A stretch of 64,000 nt of DNA from Sphingomonas yabuuchiae (GCF_014199595.1 NZ_JACHNX010000008.1:62001-126000); one strand, 5' to 3'. Counted from the stretch's first letter, positions 27,604 through 36,130 are shown. Numbers and translations: made by a program. Notes: generated by a model from the sequence alone, not told the origin.

Positions 27604-28833
27604 GTGGCTGTCATGAGTGACGCGCAAGACCAGCTGGCCGACAAGGCCTTTCCCGCCGGTGATTCGATTCTGGGAACGCCATTGGGCATGGGGCCGCGCG
27701 ATGCGGTGCGGATCGCGATGCGCCGCGACCGGCTGCTGGCCGGGCTCACCCTGACGGCGGGGGCGGGGTTCATCCTCGCCTTGCCCTTCGCGCTGCGCGA
27801 GGGGGCGGAATTCTTCCTGCCACTGACGACGGCGCTGGTCATTGCGATCGCGCTGGTCCCGATCCTGGAATGGCTGGAGCGGCGACGCGTACCCTCGGCG
27901 CTGGCCGCGCTGATGTGCGTCCTCCTGTTCCTGATCGTCGCCAATATCGCCTTGGCGGCAATCATTGTGCCCGCGACCGACTTCTTCCGTCTGCTGCCCA
28001 GCCGGATCGGGCGCATCCAGGACAATCTGGCGCCGCTGCTCGATCTCTATTCCAGCCTCGAGCGCTATGTGAACAAGGCGCTGCGGCAGGTCGCCTCCAC
28101 CCCGATCCGCCAGCCGCAGACCGCGGCCGTCTCGCCCCCCAGCTCGATCCTGGAACTGGCGGCGACCTCGGCGCCGGGGCTGATCGTCCAGTTCCTGTTC
28201 GGCGTCCTCGTCGTCTTCTTCGTGCTGTCGGGCTGGACCCGGATGCGGCGCGAGACGATTCGCGGGCGGACCAGTTTCGACGGCGCGATGGCGACCGCAC
28301 GGGTGATCCAGGAGGTCGTGGACGACGTCTCGGCCTATCTGGGCACCATCACCATCATCAACCTCGCGCTGGGCGGGGCGGTGGCGGGCGCGCTGTCGCT
28401 GTTCGGCATGCCCTATCCGCTGATGTGGGGCGGTATCGTCGCGCTGCTCAACTATATCCCCTATTTCGGGCCGGTGATCGGCGCGATGCTGCTGGCGGTC
28501 GGTGGCCTGATGACGTTCGGCGACATCTGGGTCGCGCTGGCCCCGCCCGCGATCATGTACGGGATGCACCTGATCGAGGCGAACCTGATCACCCCGCTGA
28601 TCGTCGGGCATCGCCTGACCATCAGCCCGGTGCTGATCCTGGTCTCCCTGAGCTTCTGGGGATGGGTCTGGGGCACCACGGGTGCGCTGCTGGCCGTGCC
28701 GCTGCTCATCATCCTGCAAACCGTCCTGAAGGCGGCCGGAAAGCCCGACATCGCAGGCTTCCTGTTCGAGCATGGAACCCTCACCCATCTCGACCGCGAC
28801 ACCGACCCCGAGGACGTTCCGCAAGAAAAATGA
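27604..28833 (+). CDS. AI-2E family (TqsA/PerM-like) transporter
   Basis: Inner-membrane protein of 409 aa with about seven or eight membrane helices. It matches the AI-2E transporter family (also called UPF0118), seen in the LNYIPYFGPVIGAM, GVLVVFFVLSGW and LTISPVLILVSLSFWGWVWG segments. Members export autoinducer-2 or act as sodium/proton antiporters; the substrate here is unknown. The start is either GTG at 27604 (weak GGAAAG in the preceding hairpin) or ATG at 27613. It ends just ahead of the tRNA promoter. Confidence 0.9.
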   Translation: MAVMSDAQDQLADKAFPAGDSILGTPLGMGPRDAVRIAMRRDRLLAGLTLTAGAGFILALPFALREGAEFFLPLTTALVIAIALVPILEWLERRRVPSALAALMCVLLFLIVANIALAAIIVPATDFFRLLPSRIGRIQDNLAPLLDLYSSLERYVNKALRQVASTPIRQPQTAAVSPPSSILELAATSAPGLIVQFLFGVLVVFFVLSGWTRMRRETIRGRTSFDGAMATARVIQEVVDDVSAYLGTITIINLALGGAVAGALSLFGMPYPLMWGGIVALLNYIPYFGPVIGAMLLAVGGLMTFGDIWVALAPPAIMYGMHLIEANLITPLIVGHRLTISPVLILVSLSFWGWVWGTTGALLAVPLLIILQTVLKAAGKPDIAGFLFEHGTLTHLDRDTDPEDVPQEK

Positions 28834-28842
28834 AATGATGCG

Positions 28843-28871
28843 TTGACAGGTCCGGAACGCTCGCCTAGTTG
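28843..28871 (+). promoter_or_regulatory. promoter of the tRNA-Asp genes
   Basis: TTGACA, 17-base spacer, TAGTTG, ending 19 bases before the first tRNA. A near-consensus -35 with correct spacing; the start point is inferred. Confidence 0.6.
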
Positions 28872-28890
28872 GCGCGCCTCGACGCTTTCA

Positions 28891-28967
<77 letters not shown>

Positions 28968-29049
28968 TCCTCTCCGGAGAATGGCTGGAAAAATCGAAAT
29001 CCCCACAGGGGGCCGATGCCGGTTTCGGTTGGCATCACATGGCTTTCAA

Positions 29050-29120
<71 letters not shown>

Positions 29121-29126
<6 letters not shown>

Positions 29127-29151
29127 TCCTTCGGGATGGCGCTTTTGTTTT
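29121..29151 (+). terminator. intrinsic terminator overlapping the tRNA-Asp 3' end
   Basis: Arms GCGCCATCC and GGATGGCGC (perfect, 9 bases) with a TTCG-type loop, then TTTTGTTTT. The left arm includes the discriminator base and CCA of the second tRNA. Confidence 0.88.
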
Positions 29152-29245
29152 CAGCACAGACATTGTTGGTTCGAAGGCGCGTCAGCGTTGGTCTGGGTGC
29201 CGATTGCGTGCCCCAAATCCCCCATGCCAAATACTCCCTACCTCC

Positions 29246-29270
29246 GTTCAGCCTGAGCGCAGTCGAAGGC
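29246..29270. repeat. short REP-like sequence, copy 1
   Basis: GTTCAGCCTGAGCGCAGTCG followed by AAGGC, a form of the short repeat found scattered in many alphaproteobacterial genomes. A diverged copy in the opposite orientation is at 58010-58028. The surrounding 29152-29281 holds nothing else I can support. Confidence 0.5.
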
Positions 29271-29281
29271 CAGGGGAAGTC

Positions 29282-29485
29282 CTATCGCCGTCCGCCCTCC
29301 ATCCAGCGCAGCAGGGGCTTCATCGGCGTGATCCACACGATCCCCGCCACGACATAGAAAACCAGCTGCAGCACCCAATGCCATTGTCCGACCACGCCGG
29401 ACAGGCTGGCGACCAGCATCGCCCAGACGATGATGATCGCGACGATCAGCAGCATACCGGCGGGTTTGCGCCAACTGGGGGTCAT
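29282..29485 (-). CDS. DUF2842 family small membrane protein
   Basis: Inner-membrane protein of 67 aa with two membrane helices (about 9-30 and 36-55). The MTPSWRKPAGMLLIV start and the C-terminal PMKPLLRWMEGGRR fit DUF2842, a small alphaproteobacterial family of unknown function. The ATG at 29485 overlaps the cyclo-ligase stop by four bases; an ATG four codons earlier is less likely. Confidence 0.82.
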   Translation of the reverse strand: MTPSWRKPAGMLLIVAIIIVWAMLVASLSGVVGQWHWVLQLVFYVVAGIVWITPMKPLLRWMEGGRR

Positions 29486-30015
29486 GGGACGATCCATTCC
29501 GATTCGGTGGCGATGGCGTGGAGCGGCACGTCCCAGCTGTCGGGCACCAGTTCCTCGACTTCCTGGACGCTCCAGGCGATGCCGACGCGCCAGGCATCAG
29601 GGTTGGCCGCAAAAGCGCGGTCATAATGCCCTGCGCCCTGTCCCAGCCGATTTCCGCGTCGGTCGAAGCCGACAAGGGGCGTCAGGATGATGTCCGGGCG
29701 GCATTCGGGGGCGTCGGGGGCAGGCTGATGCAGTCCGAAGGCGCCGACATTCAGATCCTCGCCGTCCGCCCATGTCAGGAAGCGGATCGGGCTGGCGCGG
29801 TCGGTGACATGGGGCAGGGCGATCGTCGCCCCGGCATGCAGCGCCGCCTCGACCCACAGCGCCGGGTCCGCTTCCGCCCCCAGAGGGCGATAGGCTGCGA
29901 TGATTTGATGGGGGAGCAGGCGGTCCAGAAAGGGCCGCGCCACCGGCAGAAGGCCGGGGCCATGCGCGTCGCGCAGCGCCCGCATCCGGGCGCGTAGGGC
30001 GCGCTTGTCCATCAT
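29482..30015 (-). CDS. 5-formyltetrahydrofolate cyclo-ligase
   Basis: ATP-dependent enzyme of 177 aa (YgfA/Fau family) converting 5-formyl-THF to 5,10-methenyl-THF in the cytoplasm. The N-terminus has the expected basic RALRARMRALRDAH; the family signature is in GFDRRGNRLGQGAGHYDRAF with conserved Gly, Arg and Tyr. Two adjacent ATGs (30015, 30012) are possible and the ribosome site is weak. The position directly downstream of a 6S-like RNA is the classic arrangement, and the two are probably co-transcribed. Confidence 0.92.
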   Translation of the reverse strand: MMDKRALRARMRALRDAHGPGLLPVARPFLDRLLPHQIIAAYRPLGAEADPALWVEAALHAGATIALPHVTDRASPIRFLTWADGEDLNVGAFGLHQPAPDAPECRPDIILTPLVGFDRRGNRLGQGAGHYDRAFAANPDAWRVGIAWSVQEVEELVPDSWDVPLHAIATESEWIVP

Positions 30016-30044
30016 GATGCGCGACGATGATCGGGGGAAGGGCG

Positions 30045-30200
30045 GGTGGCGGGACCGCCATGGCCGTTTGCCGTAATATCCACTGACGCCCAATACGTCA
30101 GGTGGGGACCATGTACGTCGGACCAGGGTCCGGGCAGGGACAGCCCCCTTGGATGAAGAATAGCCTCAGGGATTATCGTGGCTCGTACCGGGCAGAGCCC
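30045..30200 (-). ncRNA. ssrS: 6S RNA
   Basis: The gap between zapA and the cyclo-ligase is filled by one long, interrupted hairpin on the minus strand. A terminal GGACC/GGTCC stem is centred near 30126, a GGGG/CCCC helix flanks it, then a central open region (CCCTGAGGC on the 5' side, CCACCTGACGTA on the 3' side), then a closing stem formed by 30170-30182 and 30070-30081 (GCCACGATAATCC against GGATATTACGGC), symmetrical about the centre. This is the 6S plan that mimics an open promoter and binds sigma70 RNA polymerase. Ends are approximate. Confidence 0.78.
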
Positions 30201-30230
30201 GCCGCCGACCCATGTAGGCGAGGGCTCTGC
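30192..30230. other. stem-loop between zapA and 6S RNA
   Basis: Perfect 9-base arms GCAGAGCCC and GGGCTCTGC around a GC-rich loop, six bases after the zapA stop. No T-run on the minus strand, so it may be a processing or Rho-type end for zapA or the upper part of the 6S precursor. Confidence 0.45.
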
Positions 30231-30235
30231 TTTAC

Positions 30236-30541
30236 TCAAGGGCGGCTTTCCTCATCCAGCGCATCGGCCAGTCCTTCCAACCGTTCGGCGATGCGGGCGA
30301 GCGCGGCCTCGCTGACCGCCGCGCCGGCGGGCGGACGCCGCTCGGCCTCTTCCAGCGCATCGGCCAGCATCAGCGAGACGAACAGCAGCGCCCGTTCGCC
30401 ATTATGGCCGCCCGAGGCCCGCAGCGCCGCCGACCAGCGCTGGTCGAGCATCTGGCCCAGCATGCGGACACGTGCTTCGCCGCCGTCCTGGCAATAGACG
30501 GTGTGGGGGCGGTCGCCGACCTGGATCGTCACTTCGGCCAT
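30236..30541 (-). CDS. zapA: cell division protein ZapA
   Basis: Cytoplasmic FtsZ-associated protein of 101 aa that stabilises the Z ring. The N-terminal VTIQVGDRPHTVYCQDGGEA matches the ZapA family, followed by a long C-terminal coiled coil (about 45-98). Its ATG overlaps the stop of the upstream small gene (TGATG). zapA next to 6S RNA and the cyclo-ligase is a conserved proteobacterial arrangement, which reinforces all three calls. Confidence 0.88.
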   Translation of the reverse strand: MAEVTIQVGDRPHTVYCQDGGEARVRMLGQMLDQRWSAALRASGGHNGERALLFVSLMLADALEEAERRPPAGAAVSEAALARIAERLEGLADALDEESRP

Positions 30542-30738
30542 CAGGCGACGCTCCCCCGGGTGATGACATCGTCGAGCGCGGTCACCGCCTCGGCCATGCG
30601 CGCCTTCAGCGCGGCGTGACGGCGGGCAAGCGCGTCTTCCTTGGTGGCGCGGTTTCGGATCGCCCCTTCGATGCGGGCGATGGCGCGGTCGATCCGCTCG
30701 ACGGAGGAAAGGACGTCGTCGGCAATAGGTTCGGGCAT
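30541..30738 (-). CDS. small coiled-coil protein upstream of zapA
   Basis: A 65-aa protein (MPEPIADDVLSSVERIDRAI...) that is almost entirely one amphipathic helix with heptad-spaced Ile/Leu/Ala and mixed charges, likely a coiled-coil dimer. Its stop overlaps the zapA start, so the two are co-translated. Small coiled-coil ORFs occur at this position in other Alphaproteobacteria; a role with ZapA in division is plausible but inferred. Confidence 0.68.
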   Translation of the reverse strand: MPEPIADDVLSSVERIDRAIARIEGAIRNRATKEDALARRHAALKARMAEAVTALDDVITRGSVA

Positions 30739-30929
30739 GAAAGCGGCTTAGCAGGCTGGTTTCATGCGGCAACCCGGAATTGGACGATAGGGGGCGCTCG
30801 GGCGGTTGACAGACACTCGCGCGGCTCCGAAAGGCGTGGCGCGAACGGTGGAATCGTCGAAACGATCTCCATCCAACCGGGGGCGGTGCCGTCCATGGCA
30901 CGGCCCGTAGAAGACAGGAGCTTGCTGGC

Positions 30930-31940
30930 ATGACGGTCAAGGTTGCAATCAACGGTTTCGGCCGCATCGGTCGCCTGGTGGCGCGCGCGATCCTCGAGCG
31001 TGGCGGCGACGCGCTGGAACTCGTCGCGATCAACGATCTCGCCGACGCCAAGTCCAACGCCTGGCTGTTCAGCCGCGACAGCATCCATGGCCGCTATCCG
31101 GGCGAAGTGTCGGCCGAGGGCAACGACATCGTGATCGACGGCAAGCGCATCCGCGTCACCGCCGAGCGCGATCCGGCGAACCTGCCGCACAAGGAACTGG
31201 GCGTCGACCTGGTCCTGGAGTGCACCGGCTTCTTCACCGACAAGGCATCGTGCGAGAAGCATATCGCGGCGGGCGCCAAGAAGGTGCTGATCTCGGCGCC
31301 GGGCAAGAATGTCGACCTGACCGTCGTGTACGGCGTCAACCATGACAAGCTGACCGCCGACCACACCATCGTGTCGAACGCCTCGTGCACCACCAACTGC
31401 CTGGCGCCGGTCGCCAAGGTGCTGAACGATGCGATCGGCATCGAGCGCGGCCTGATGACCACGGTCCACGCCTATACCAACGACCAGAAGATCCTCGACC
31501 AGATCCACCCCGACCTGCGTCGTGCGCGCGCCGCCGCCATGTCGATGATCCCGACCACCACGGGTGCCGCCCGCGCGGTGGGCGAGGTTCTGCCCGAGCT
31601 GAAGGGCAAGCTGGACGGCTCGGCCATCCGCGTGCCGACCCCGGACGTCAGCCTGGTCGACCTGACCTTCACCCCGGCGCGCGACACGACCAAGGAAGAG
31701 GTCAACGCGATCCTGAAGGCCGCGTCGGAGAGCGAGGCGCTGAAGGGCGTGCTGGTCTACACCGACGAGCCGCTCGTCTCGATCGACCTGATGCACTCGC
31801 CGCAGTCCTCGACCGTCGACAGCCTGGAGACGGCGGTGATCGACGGCAAGCTGGTACGCGTCGTGTCTTGGTACGACAATGAATGGGGCTTCTCGAACCG
31901 CATGGTCGACACCGCGACCGCGATGGCGAAGTTCCTCTGA
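30930..31940 (+). CDS. gap: glyceraldehyde-3-phosphate dehydrogenase, type I
   Basis: Glycolytic enzyme of 336 aa oxidising glyceraldehyde-3-phosphate to 1,3-bisphosphoglycerate. NAD-binding [15 protein letters not shown] at 3-17, catalytic [12 protein letters not shown] (Cys near 154) and the [15 protein letters not shown] stretch are present. GACAGGAG precedes the ATG. First gene of a gap-MOSC-pgk set; the 191-base upstream region includes a small ATCGT-CGAA-ACGAT hairpin at 30853-30866 and presumably the promoter. Confidence 0.97.
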   Translation: MTVKVAINGFGRIGRLVARAILERGGDALELVAINDLADAKSNAWLFSRDSIHGRYPGEVSAEGNDIVIDGKRIRVTAERDPANLPHKELGVDLVLECTGFFTDKASCEKHIAAGAKKVLISAPGKNVDLTVVYGVNHDKLTADHTIVSNASCTTNCLAPVAKVLNDAIGIERGLMTTVHAYTNDQKILDQIHPDLRRARAAAMSMIPTTTGAARAVGEVLPELKGKLDGSAIRVPTPDVSLVDLTFTPARDTTKEEVNAILKAASESEALKGVLVYTDEPLVSIDLMHSPQSSTVDSLETAVIDGKLVRVVSWYDNEWGFSNRMVDTATAMAKFL

Positions 31941-31957
31941 TGAGCGAAGGGCGGGCG

Positions 31958-32416
31958 ATGACCGGGCGTCTGGCCGGCATCGCCCGCCATGCCGTGCCGA
32001 AGGGGCCGATGGAGGTGATCGACACCGCCATCGTCACCCTGGAAGGCGGCGTGGAAGGCGATGTGCGCGGGCGGATCAAGCCCGGCGGTCGCGGGCGTCG
32101 GCAGGTCACGCTGATCGAGCGGGCCGACTGGGACGCGGCGCTGGCCGAGATCGGCCGTGACATCCCCTGGCAGGAGCGCCGTGCGAACCTGCTGGTCGAG
32201 GATTTCGACCTTCCCCAAATTCCGGGCACCCGACTGCGTATCGGGACTGTCCTTCTCCAAATCACCATGGAATGCGATCCATGCCACCGCATGGACGCAA
32301 TCGCCGACGGATTGCAGGCGGCCCTGACCCCCGACTGGCGCGGCGGCGTATGTACCCGCGTGATCGAGGGCGGCACGATCCGTATCGGTGATAACATCAG
32401 GATCGAGGAATCATGA
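31958..32416 (+). CDS. MOSC domain-containing protein
   Basis: A 152-aa single-domain MOSC protein (molybdenum cofactor sulfurase C-terminal fold). Conserved parts are [34 protein letters not shown] and a late [12 protein letters not shown] with the Cys that in MOSC proteins is thought to handle a sulfur or metal ligand. Function is not established for this branch. The ATG at 31958 has GAAGGG upstream; an ATG at 31940 overlaps the gap stop and is the alternative. Its stop overlaps the pgk start, placing an unrelated-looking gene between two glycolytic genes. Confidence 0.82.
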   Translation: MTGRLAGIARHAVPKGPMEVIDTAIVTLEGGVEGDVRGRIKPGGRGRRQVTLIERADWDAALAEIGRDIPWQERRANLLVEDFDLPQIPGTRLRIGTVLLQITMECDPCHRMDAIADGLQAALTPDWRGGVCTRVIEGGTIRIGDNIRIEES

Positions 32417-33612
32417 CCAAGGCCTTCAAGACGCTCGACGATATGGGCGATGTCCAGGGCAAGCGCGTGCTGGTCCGCGAGGATCTGAACGTGCCGATGG
32501 CCGATGGCCGCGTCACCGACGACACCCGCCTGCGCGCGACGATCGCGACCGTGACCGAACTGGCCGACAAGGGCGCGATCGTCCTGATCCTTGCCCATTT
32601 CGGCCGCCCCAAGGGGCAGCGTAACCCCGAATTCTCGCTGGCGATGCTGACCCAACCGTATAGCGATGTGCTGGGCCGTCCGGTCCGCTTCATCGACGAT
32701 GTCGCGGGCGAGGCGGCGGAGGCCGCCGTCGCGACGCTGAACCCCGGCGATATCGCGATCCTGGAAAACACCCGCTTCCATGCGGGCGAGGAAAAGAACG
32801 ATCCGGAACTGGCGGCACAGATCGCCAAGCTGGGCAACCTGTACGTCAACGACGCCTTCTCGGCTGCGCACCGCGCGCACGTCTCGACCGAGGGGCTGGC
32901 ACGCCAGCTTCCGGCCTTTGCGGGTCGCGCGATGGAGGCCGAACTCGACGCGCTGGAAAAGGCGCTGGGCAATCCCGAGCACCCGGTCGCGGCCGTCGTC
33001 GGCGGCGCCAAGGTCTCGACCAAGCTCGCCGTGCTCAAGCATCTGGTCGGCAAGGTCGATCACCTCATCATCGGCGGCGGCATGGCCAACACCTTCCTCG
33101 CCGCGCGCGGGGTCGATGTGGGCAAGTCGCTGTGCGAGCATGACCTGACCGGCACCGCCGAGGAAATCCTCGACGCCGCCGACAAGGCGGGCTGCACGGT
33201 CCACCTGCCGTACGACGTCGTGGTCGCCAAGGAATTCAAGCCGAACCCCGAGACGCGCACCGTTAACGTGCACGAAGTCGCCGGTGATGAGATGATCCTC
33301 GACCTCGGCCCCAATGCCGTCGAGGCGCTGGGCGATGTGCTGAAGAACTGTCGTACGCTGGTCTGGAACGGTCCGCTCGGCGCATTCGAGACGCCGCCCT
33401 TCGACATGGCGACCGTCGCGCTCGCCAAGACCGCGGCAGCGCTGACCCAGGACGGCAGCCTCGTCTCCGTCGCGGGTGGCGGCGATACCGTCGCTGCGCT
33501 TAACCAGGCGGGGGTGGGCACGCAGTTCACCTTCGTCTCGACCGCTGGCGGCGCGTTCCTGGAATGGATGGAAGGGCAGGACCTGCCCGGCGTCGCCGCG
33601 CTGACCGCCTGA
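32413..33612 (+). CDS. pgk: phosphoglycerate kinase
   Basis: Glycolytic kinase of 399 aa transferring phosphate from 1,3-bisphosphoglycerate to [41 protein letters not shown] and the C-terminal [13 protein letters not shown] nucleotide motif are all present. The start overlaps the MOSC stop (ATGA). Followed by a strong terminator, so the gap-MOSC-pgk unit ends here. Confidence 0.97.
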   Translation: MTKAFKTLDDMGDVQGKRVLVREDLNVPMADGRVTDDTRLRATIATVTELADKGAIVLILAHFGRPKGQRNPEFSLAMLTQPYSDVLGRPVRFIDDVAGEAAEAAVATLNPGDIAILENTRFHAGEEKNDPELAAQIAKLGNLYVNDAFSAAHRAHVSTEGLARQLPAFAGRAMEAELDALEKALGNPEHPVAAVVGGAKVSTKLAVLKHLVGKVDHLIIGGGMANTFLAARGVDVGKSLCEHDLTGTAEEILDAADKAGCTVHLPYDVVVAKEFKPNPETRTVNVHEVAGDEMILDLGPNAVEALGDVLKNCRTLVWNGPLGAFETPPFDMATVALAKTAAALTQDGSLVSVAGGGDTVAALNQAGVGTQFTFVSTAGGAFLEWMEGQDLPGVAALTA

Positions 33613-33639
33613 CGGCCGATCCATTCGGCGTGACAATCA

Positions 33640-33670
33640 CCCCGTCGCCTTCCGGGCGGCGGGGTTTTTT
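33640..33670 (+). terminator. intrinsic terminator after pgk
   Basis: CCCCGTCGCC and GGCGGCGGGG arms (one G-T pair) around a short loop, followed by TTTTTT at 33665-33670. Confidence 0.9.
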
Positions 33671-33700
33671 CATGGGCGTCGAAATTGGTCAGACAGCCGC

Positions 33701-33743
33701 TTGATCCGCCGCGCCGGACTTGCTAGGTTAAACGCGTTAAACG
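33701..33743 (+). promoter_or_regulatory. promoter and tandem-repeat operator of the toxin-antitoxin pair
   Basis: TTGATC, 17 bases, TAGGTT form a plausible promoter. Overlapping its end are two direct repeats GTTAAACG (33727-33734 and 33736-33743), with a palindromic AACGCGTT at their junction. Tandem short sites over the -10 are typical for autorepression by ribbon-helix-helix antitoxins. Confidence 0.55.
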
Positions 33744-33755
33744 AAGGAAGTGGCA

Positions 33756-33986
33756 ATGCTCGGCGTCCGCCTCGATACCGAATTGGAAGAGCGGCTGGCG
33801 GCTGTCGCGCGCACCCAGGGGCGCAGCAAGAGCGACATCGCCCGCGAGGCCGTACGCCGCTATGTCGACCTGCATGACGAGGCGTATCGCCGCGAGGCGC
33901 GCCGTCAGTCGACCCGCGCGTCGAAGCGCGACACGCCCGAGGATTTTGCCTTTTGGAACAGGCTGGCCAAGGAGGATGCGGCGTGA
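33756..33986 (+). CDS. ribbon-helix-helix antitoxin
   Basis: A 76-aa DNA-binding antitoxin. The N-terminal MLGVRLDTELEERLAAVA strand-helix and GRSKSDIAREAVRRYVD second helix form a ribbon-helix-helix fold (about residues 1-42); the charged C-terminal tail (about 43-76) would wrap the toxin. AAGGAAG five bases before the ATG decides the start over the GTG at 33750. The stop overlaps the toxin start (GTGA). It probably represses its own promoter through the tandem repeats just upstream. Confidence 0.85.
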   Translation: MLGVRLDTELEERLAAVARTQGRSKSDIAREAVRRYVDLHDEAYRREARRQSTRASKRDTPEDFAFWNRLAKEDAA

Positions 33987-34309
33987 CGATTTCGCACGCC
34001 GCCATCGTGCTGGCGACGACCGGAGAAGGGGGCGACCATCGCCCGTTTCTGGTCGTCCAGTCGGATTTGTATAACGAGACGCACAACACCATCACCGTTT
34101 GCCCGATGACCTCGGTCGTCGGTGGCGAGGCGCTGTTCCGTGTCGCCTTTTCCCCGCGCGAGCATACCGGCCTGACCGTCGAGTGCGAAGTGCAGGTGGA
34201 CAAGATTCTGTCCATCCCCCGCAACCATATCGTCAAAGTCATCGGCCATGCTTCCCCCACCCGGATGGAGCAGGTCGATCAGGCGCTGCGCCGCTGGCTG
34301 ATGCTCTGA
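33983..34309 (+). CDS. MazF/PemK-like endoribonuclease toxin
   Basis: A 108-aa protein of the PemK/MazF/CcdB-like fold. RPFLVVQSDLYNETHNTITVCPMTS matches the family core in two parts (RPFLVVQSD near 24-32, TVCPMTS near 41-47), with a later EVQVDKILSIPRNHI. MazF proteins cut mRNA; activity here is inferred. GTG start with AAGGAGG seven bases upstream and a four-base overlap with the antitoxin. The pair lies between pgk and fba with no mobile-element remains seen. Confidence 0.82.
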   Translation: MTISHAAIVLATTGEGGDHRPFLVVQSDLYNETHNTITVCPMTSVVGGEALFRVAFSPREHTGLTVECEVQVDKILSIPRNHIVKVIGHASPTRMEQVDQALRRWLML

Positions 34310-34345
34310 TCCCTTTATAGCCCGACACCAATCTGGAGAGACATG

Positions 34346-35254
34346 ATGACCCCGACCGTGAAGGCCATTCTCGACAAATATGAAGGCACGCCCGCCGCGG
34401 TGAAGGCGAACCTGGCCCGCATCTTGATGCAGGGCAAGCTGGGCGGCACCGGCAAGCTGATCATCCTGCCCGTCGACCAGGGGTTCGAGCACGGCCCGGC
34501 GCGCAGCTTCGCGGTCAACCCGCCCGCCTATGACCCGCATTACCATTTCCAGCTGGCGATCGACGCCGGGCTGTCGGCCTATGCCGCGCCGCTGGGCATG
34601 CTGGAGGCCGGGGCCGATACCTTCGCGGGCCAGATCCCGACCATCCTGAAGATCAACAGCTCGAACAGCTGGGGCACCTCGATCACCCAGGCCGTGACGG
34701 GCAGCGTGCAGGACGCGGTGCGGCTGGGCTGCGCGGCGATCGGCTTTACCATCTATCCGGGCTCGGACGGCATTTTCGACGCGATGGACCAGATCGCGAT
34801 CCTGTCCGCCGAAGCGCGCGAGGCGGGTCTCGCCACCGTCATCTGGAGCTATCCGCGCGGCGGCAAGCTGACCAAGGACGGCGAGCTGGCGCTCGACGTC
34901 GGCGCCTATGCCGCGCACATGGCCGCGCTGCTCGGTGCCCACATCATCAAGGTGAAGCTGCCCAGCGACCATATCGAACAGGCCGAAGCTAAGAAGGTCT
35001 ATGAAGGCACCGACTGGTCGAACCAGGCCGACCGGGTGCGCCATGTGGTGCAGTCCAGCTTCGCGGGCCGCCGTATCGTCGTCTTCTCGGGCGGCGCGGC
35101 CAAGGGGGCCGATGCCGTCTATCAGGACGCGCGCGACATTCGTGACGGTGGCGGCAACGGCTCGATCATCGGCCGCAACACCTTCCAGCGTCCGCGTGAC
35201 GAGGCGCTGGCGATGCTCGACAAGCTGATCGCGATCTACAAGAACGAAGAATAA
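34346..35254 (+). CDS. fbaB: class I fructose-bisphosphate aldolase (FbaB/DhnA type)
   Basis: Schiff-base aldolase of 302 aa splitting fructose-1,6-bisphosphate. The N-terminal KLIILPVDQGFEHGPARSF and VIWSYPRGGKLTKDGE, the Lys in HIIKVKLPS and the phosphate-binding VFSGGAAKG and GSIIGRNTFQRP mark the archaeal/FbaB (DhnA) branch. GGAGAG lies five bases before the ATG at 34346; an immediately preceding ATG at 34343 is the alternative. It probably belonged with gap-pgk before the toxin-antitoxin pair separated them. Confidence 0.92.
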   Translation: MTPTVKAILDKYEGTPAAVKANLARILMQGKLGGTGKLIILPVDQGFEHGPARSFAVNPPAYDPHYHFQLAIDAGLSAYAAPLGMLEAGADTFAGQIPTILKINSSNSWGTSITQAVTGSVQDAVRLGCAAIGFTIYPGSDGIFDAMDQIAILSAEAREAGLATVIWSYPRGGKLTKDGELALDVGAYAAHMAALLGAHIIKVKLPSDHIEQAEAKKVYEGTDWSNQADRVRHVVQSSFAGRRIVVFSGGAAKGADAVYQDARDIRDGGGNGSIIGRNTFQRPRDEALAMLDKLIAIYKNEE

Positions 35255-35269
35255 GTTCTTGCTAGGGTT

Positions 35270-35299
35270 GGGCGTTCCGGTTGGGGAACCGGGACGCCC
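35270..35299 (+). terminator. hairpin terminator after fba
   Basis: GGGCGTTCCGGTT and AACCGGGACGCCC (13-base arms, one G-T pair) with a GGGG loop, then ATTCCTT. The T-run is weak but the stem is very strong. Confidence 0.75.
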
Positions 35300-35357
35300 A
35301 TTCCTTATCCGCTCGCCATAGGTGACGGAGGCCGCGTCAGGCGCTAGGGGAGGGGCC

Positions 35358-36041
35358 ATGACGCTTGATGACGATCCCCTCGGCCCGCTCGATCCCAATT
35401 TCGCGGCAGCCTTTACCCGCGACGTGCGGCGCCCGCCCTGCCAGCTTTACCTGATCTCGCCGCTCGACGTGACCGGCGGTTTCGCCGACCGTCTCGCGCG
35501 TGCGCTCGATGCCGGGCCGGTCGCGGCCTTCCAGTTCCGCGTCAAGGACATGGATCAGCACACCGCCGCCAAACTGGCCGAGCCGCTTCAGCGTATCTGT
35601 GCCGACCGCGAGGTCGCCTTCATCGTCAATGACAGCATCAGCCTGGCCAAGCGGCTGGGTGCGGACGGTGTGCATCTAGGGCAGGAAGACGGCGACGCCC
35701 GCGAGGCGCGCGATGTGCTCGGCCCCACGGTGCAGATCGGCGTGACCTGCCACGACAGCCGTCACCTGGCGATGGAAGCGGGCGAGGCGGGCGCGGACTA
35801 TGTCGCGTTCGGCGCCTTCTACCCCACCGCCACCAAGGAAACCAAGCATCGGCCCGAGCCGGTCGTCCTGTCCTGGTGGTCGGCCCTGTTCGAACTGCCC
35901 TGTGTCGCGATCGGTGGGATCACCCCCGCCAACGCCGCGCCTTTGGTCAAGGCGGGGGCGGACTTCCTGGCGGTGTCGGGCGCGGTGTGGAACGGCGACG
36001 AGGCGGCGGCGATTAAGGCCTTTGCCGAGCTGCTGGGCTGA
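35358..36041 (+). CDS. thiE: thiamine phosphate synthase family protein
   Basis: A 227-aa TIM-barrel protein joining the thiamin pyrimidine and thiazole moieties, or a TenI-like relative. Conserved QFRVKDMD, FIVNDSISLAKRLGADGVHLGQ (read as two blocks), GVTCHDS, YVAFGAFYPTATK and the C-terminal AIGGITPANAAPLVKAGADF are present, including the pyrophosphate-binding residues. The ATG has an almost perfect GGGAGGGG site. A longer in-frame GTG at 35322 is rejected for that reason. No other thi gene is nearby. Confidence 0.88.
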   Translation: MTLDDDPLGPLDPNFAAAFTRDVRRPPCQLYLISPLDVTGGFADRLARALDAGPVAAFQFRVKDMDQHTAAKLAEPLQRICADREVAFIVNDSISLAKRLGADGVHLGQEDGDAREARDVLGPTVQIGVTCHDSRHLAMEAGEAGADYVAFGAFYPTATKETKHRPEPVVLSWWSALFELPCVAIGGITPANAAPLVKAGADFLAVSGAVWNGDEAAAIKAFAELLG

Positions 36042-36130
36042 GCCTTTCCCCGGTCTATCCGTTCCGCTTAGGAAACAAGCGCGGGGCGCCGCGTTTAACC
36101 TGTGATCGATCCACGGGTTAAGGAGCGAGC

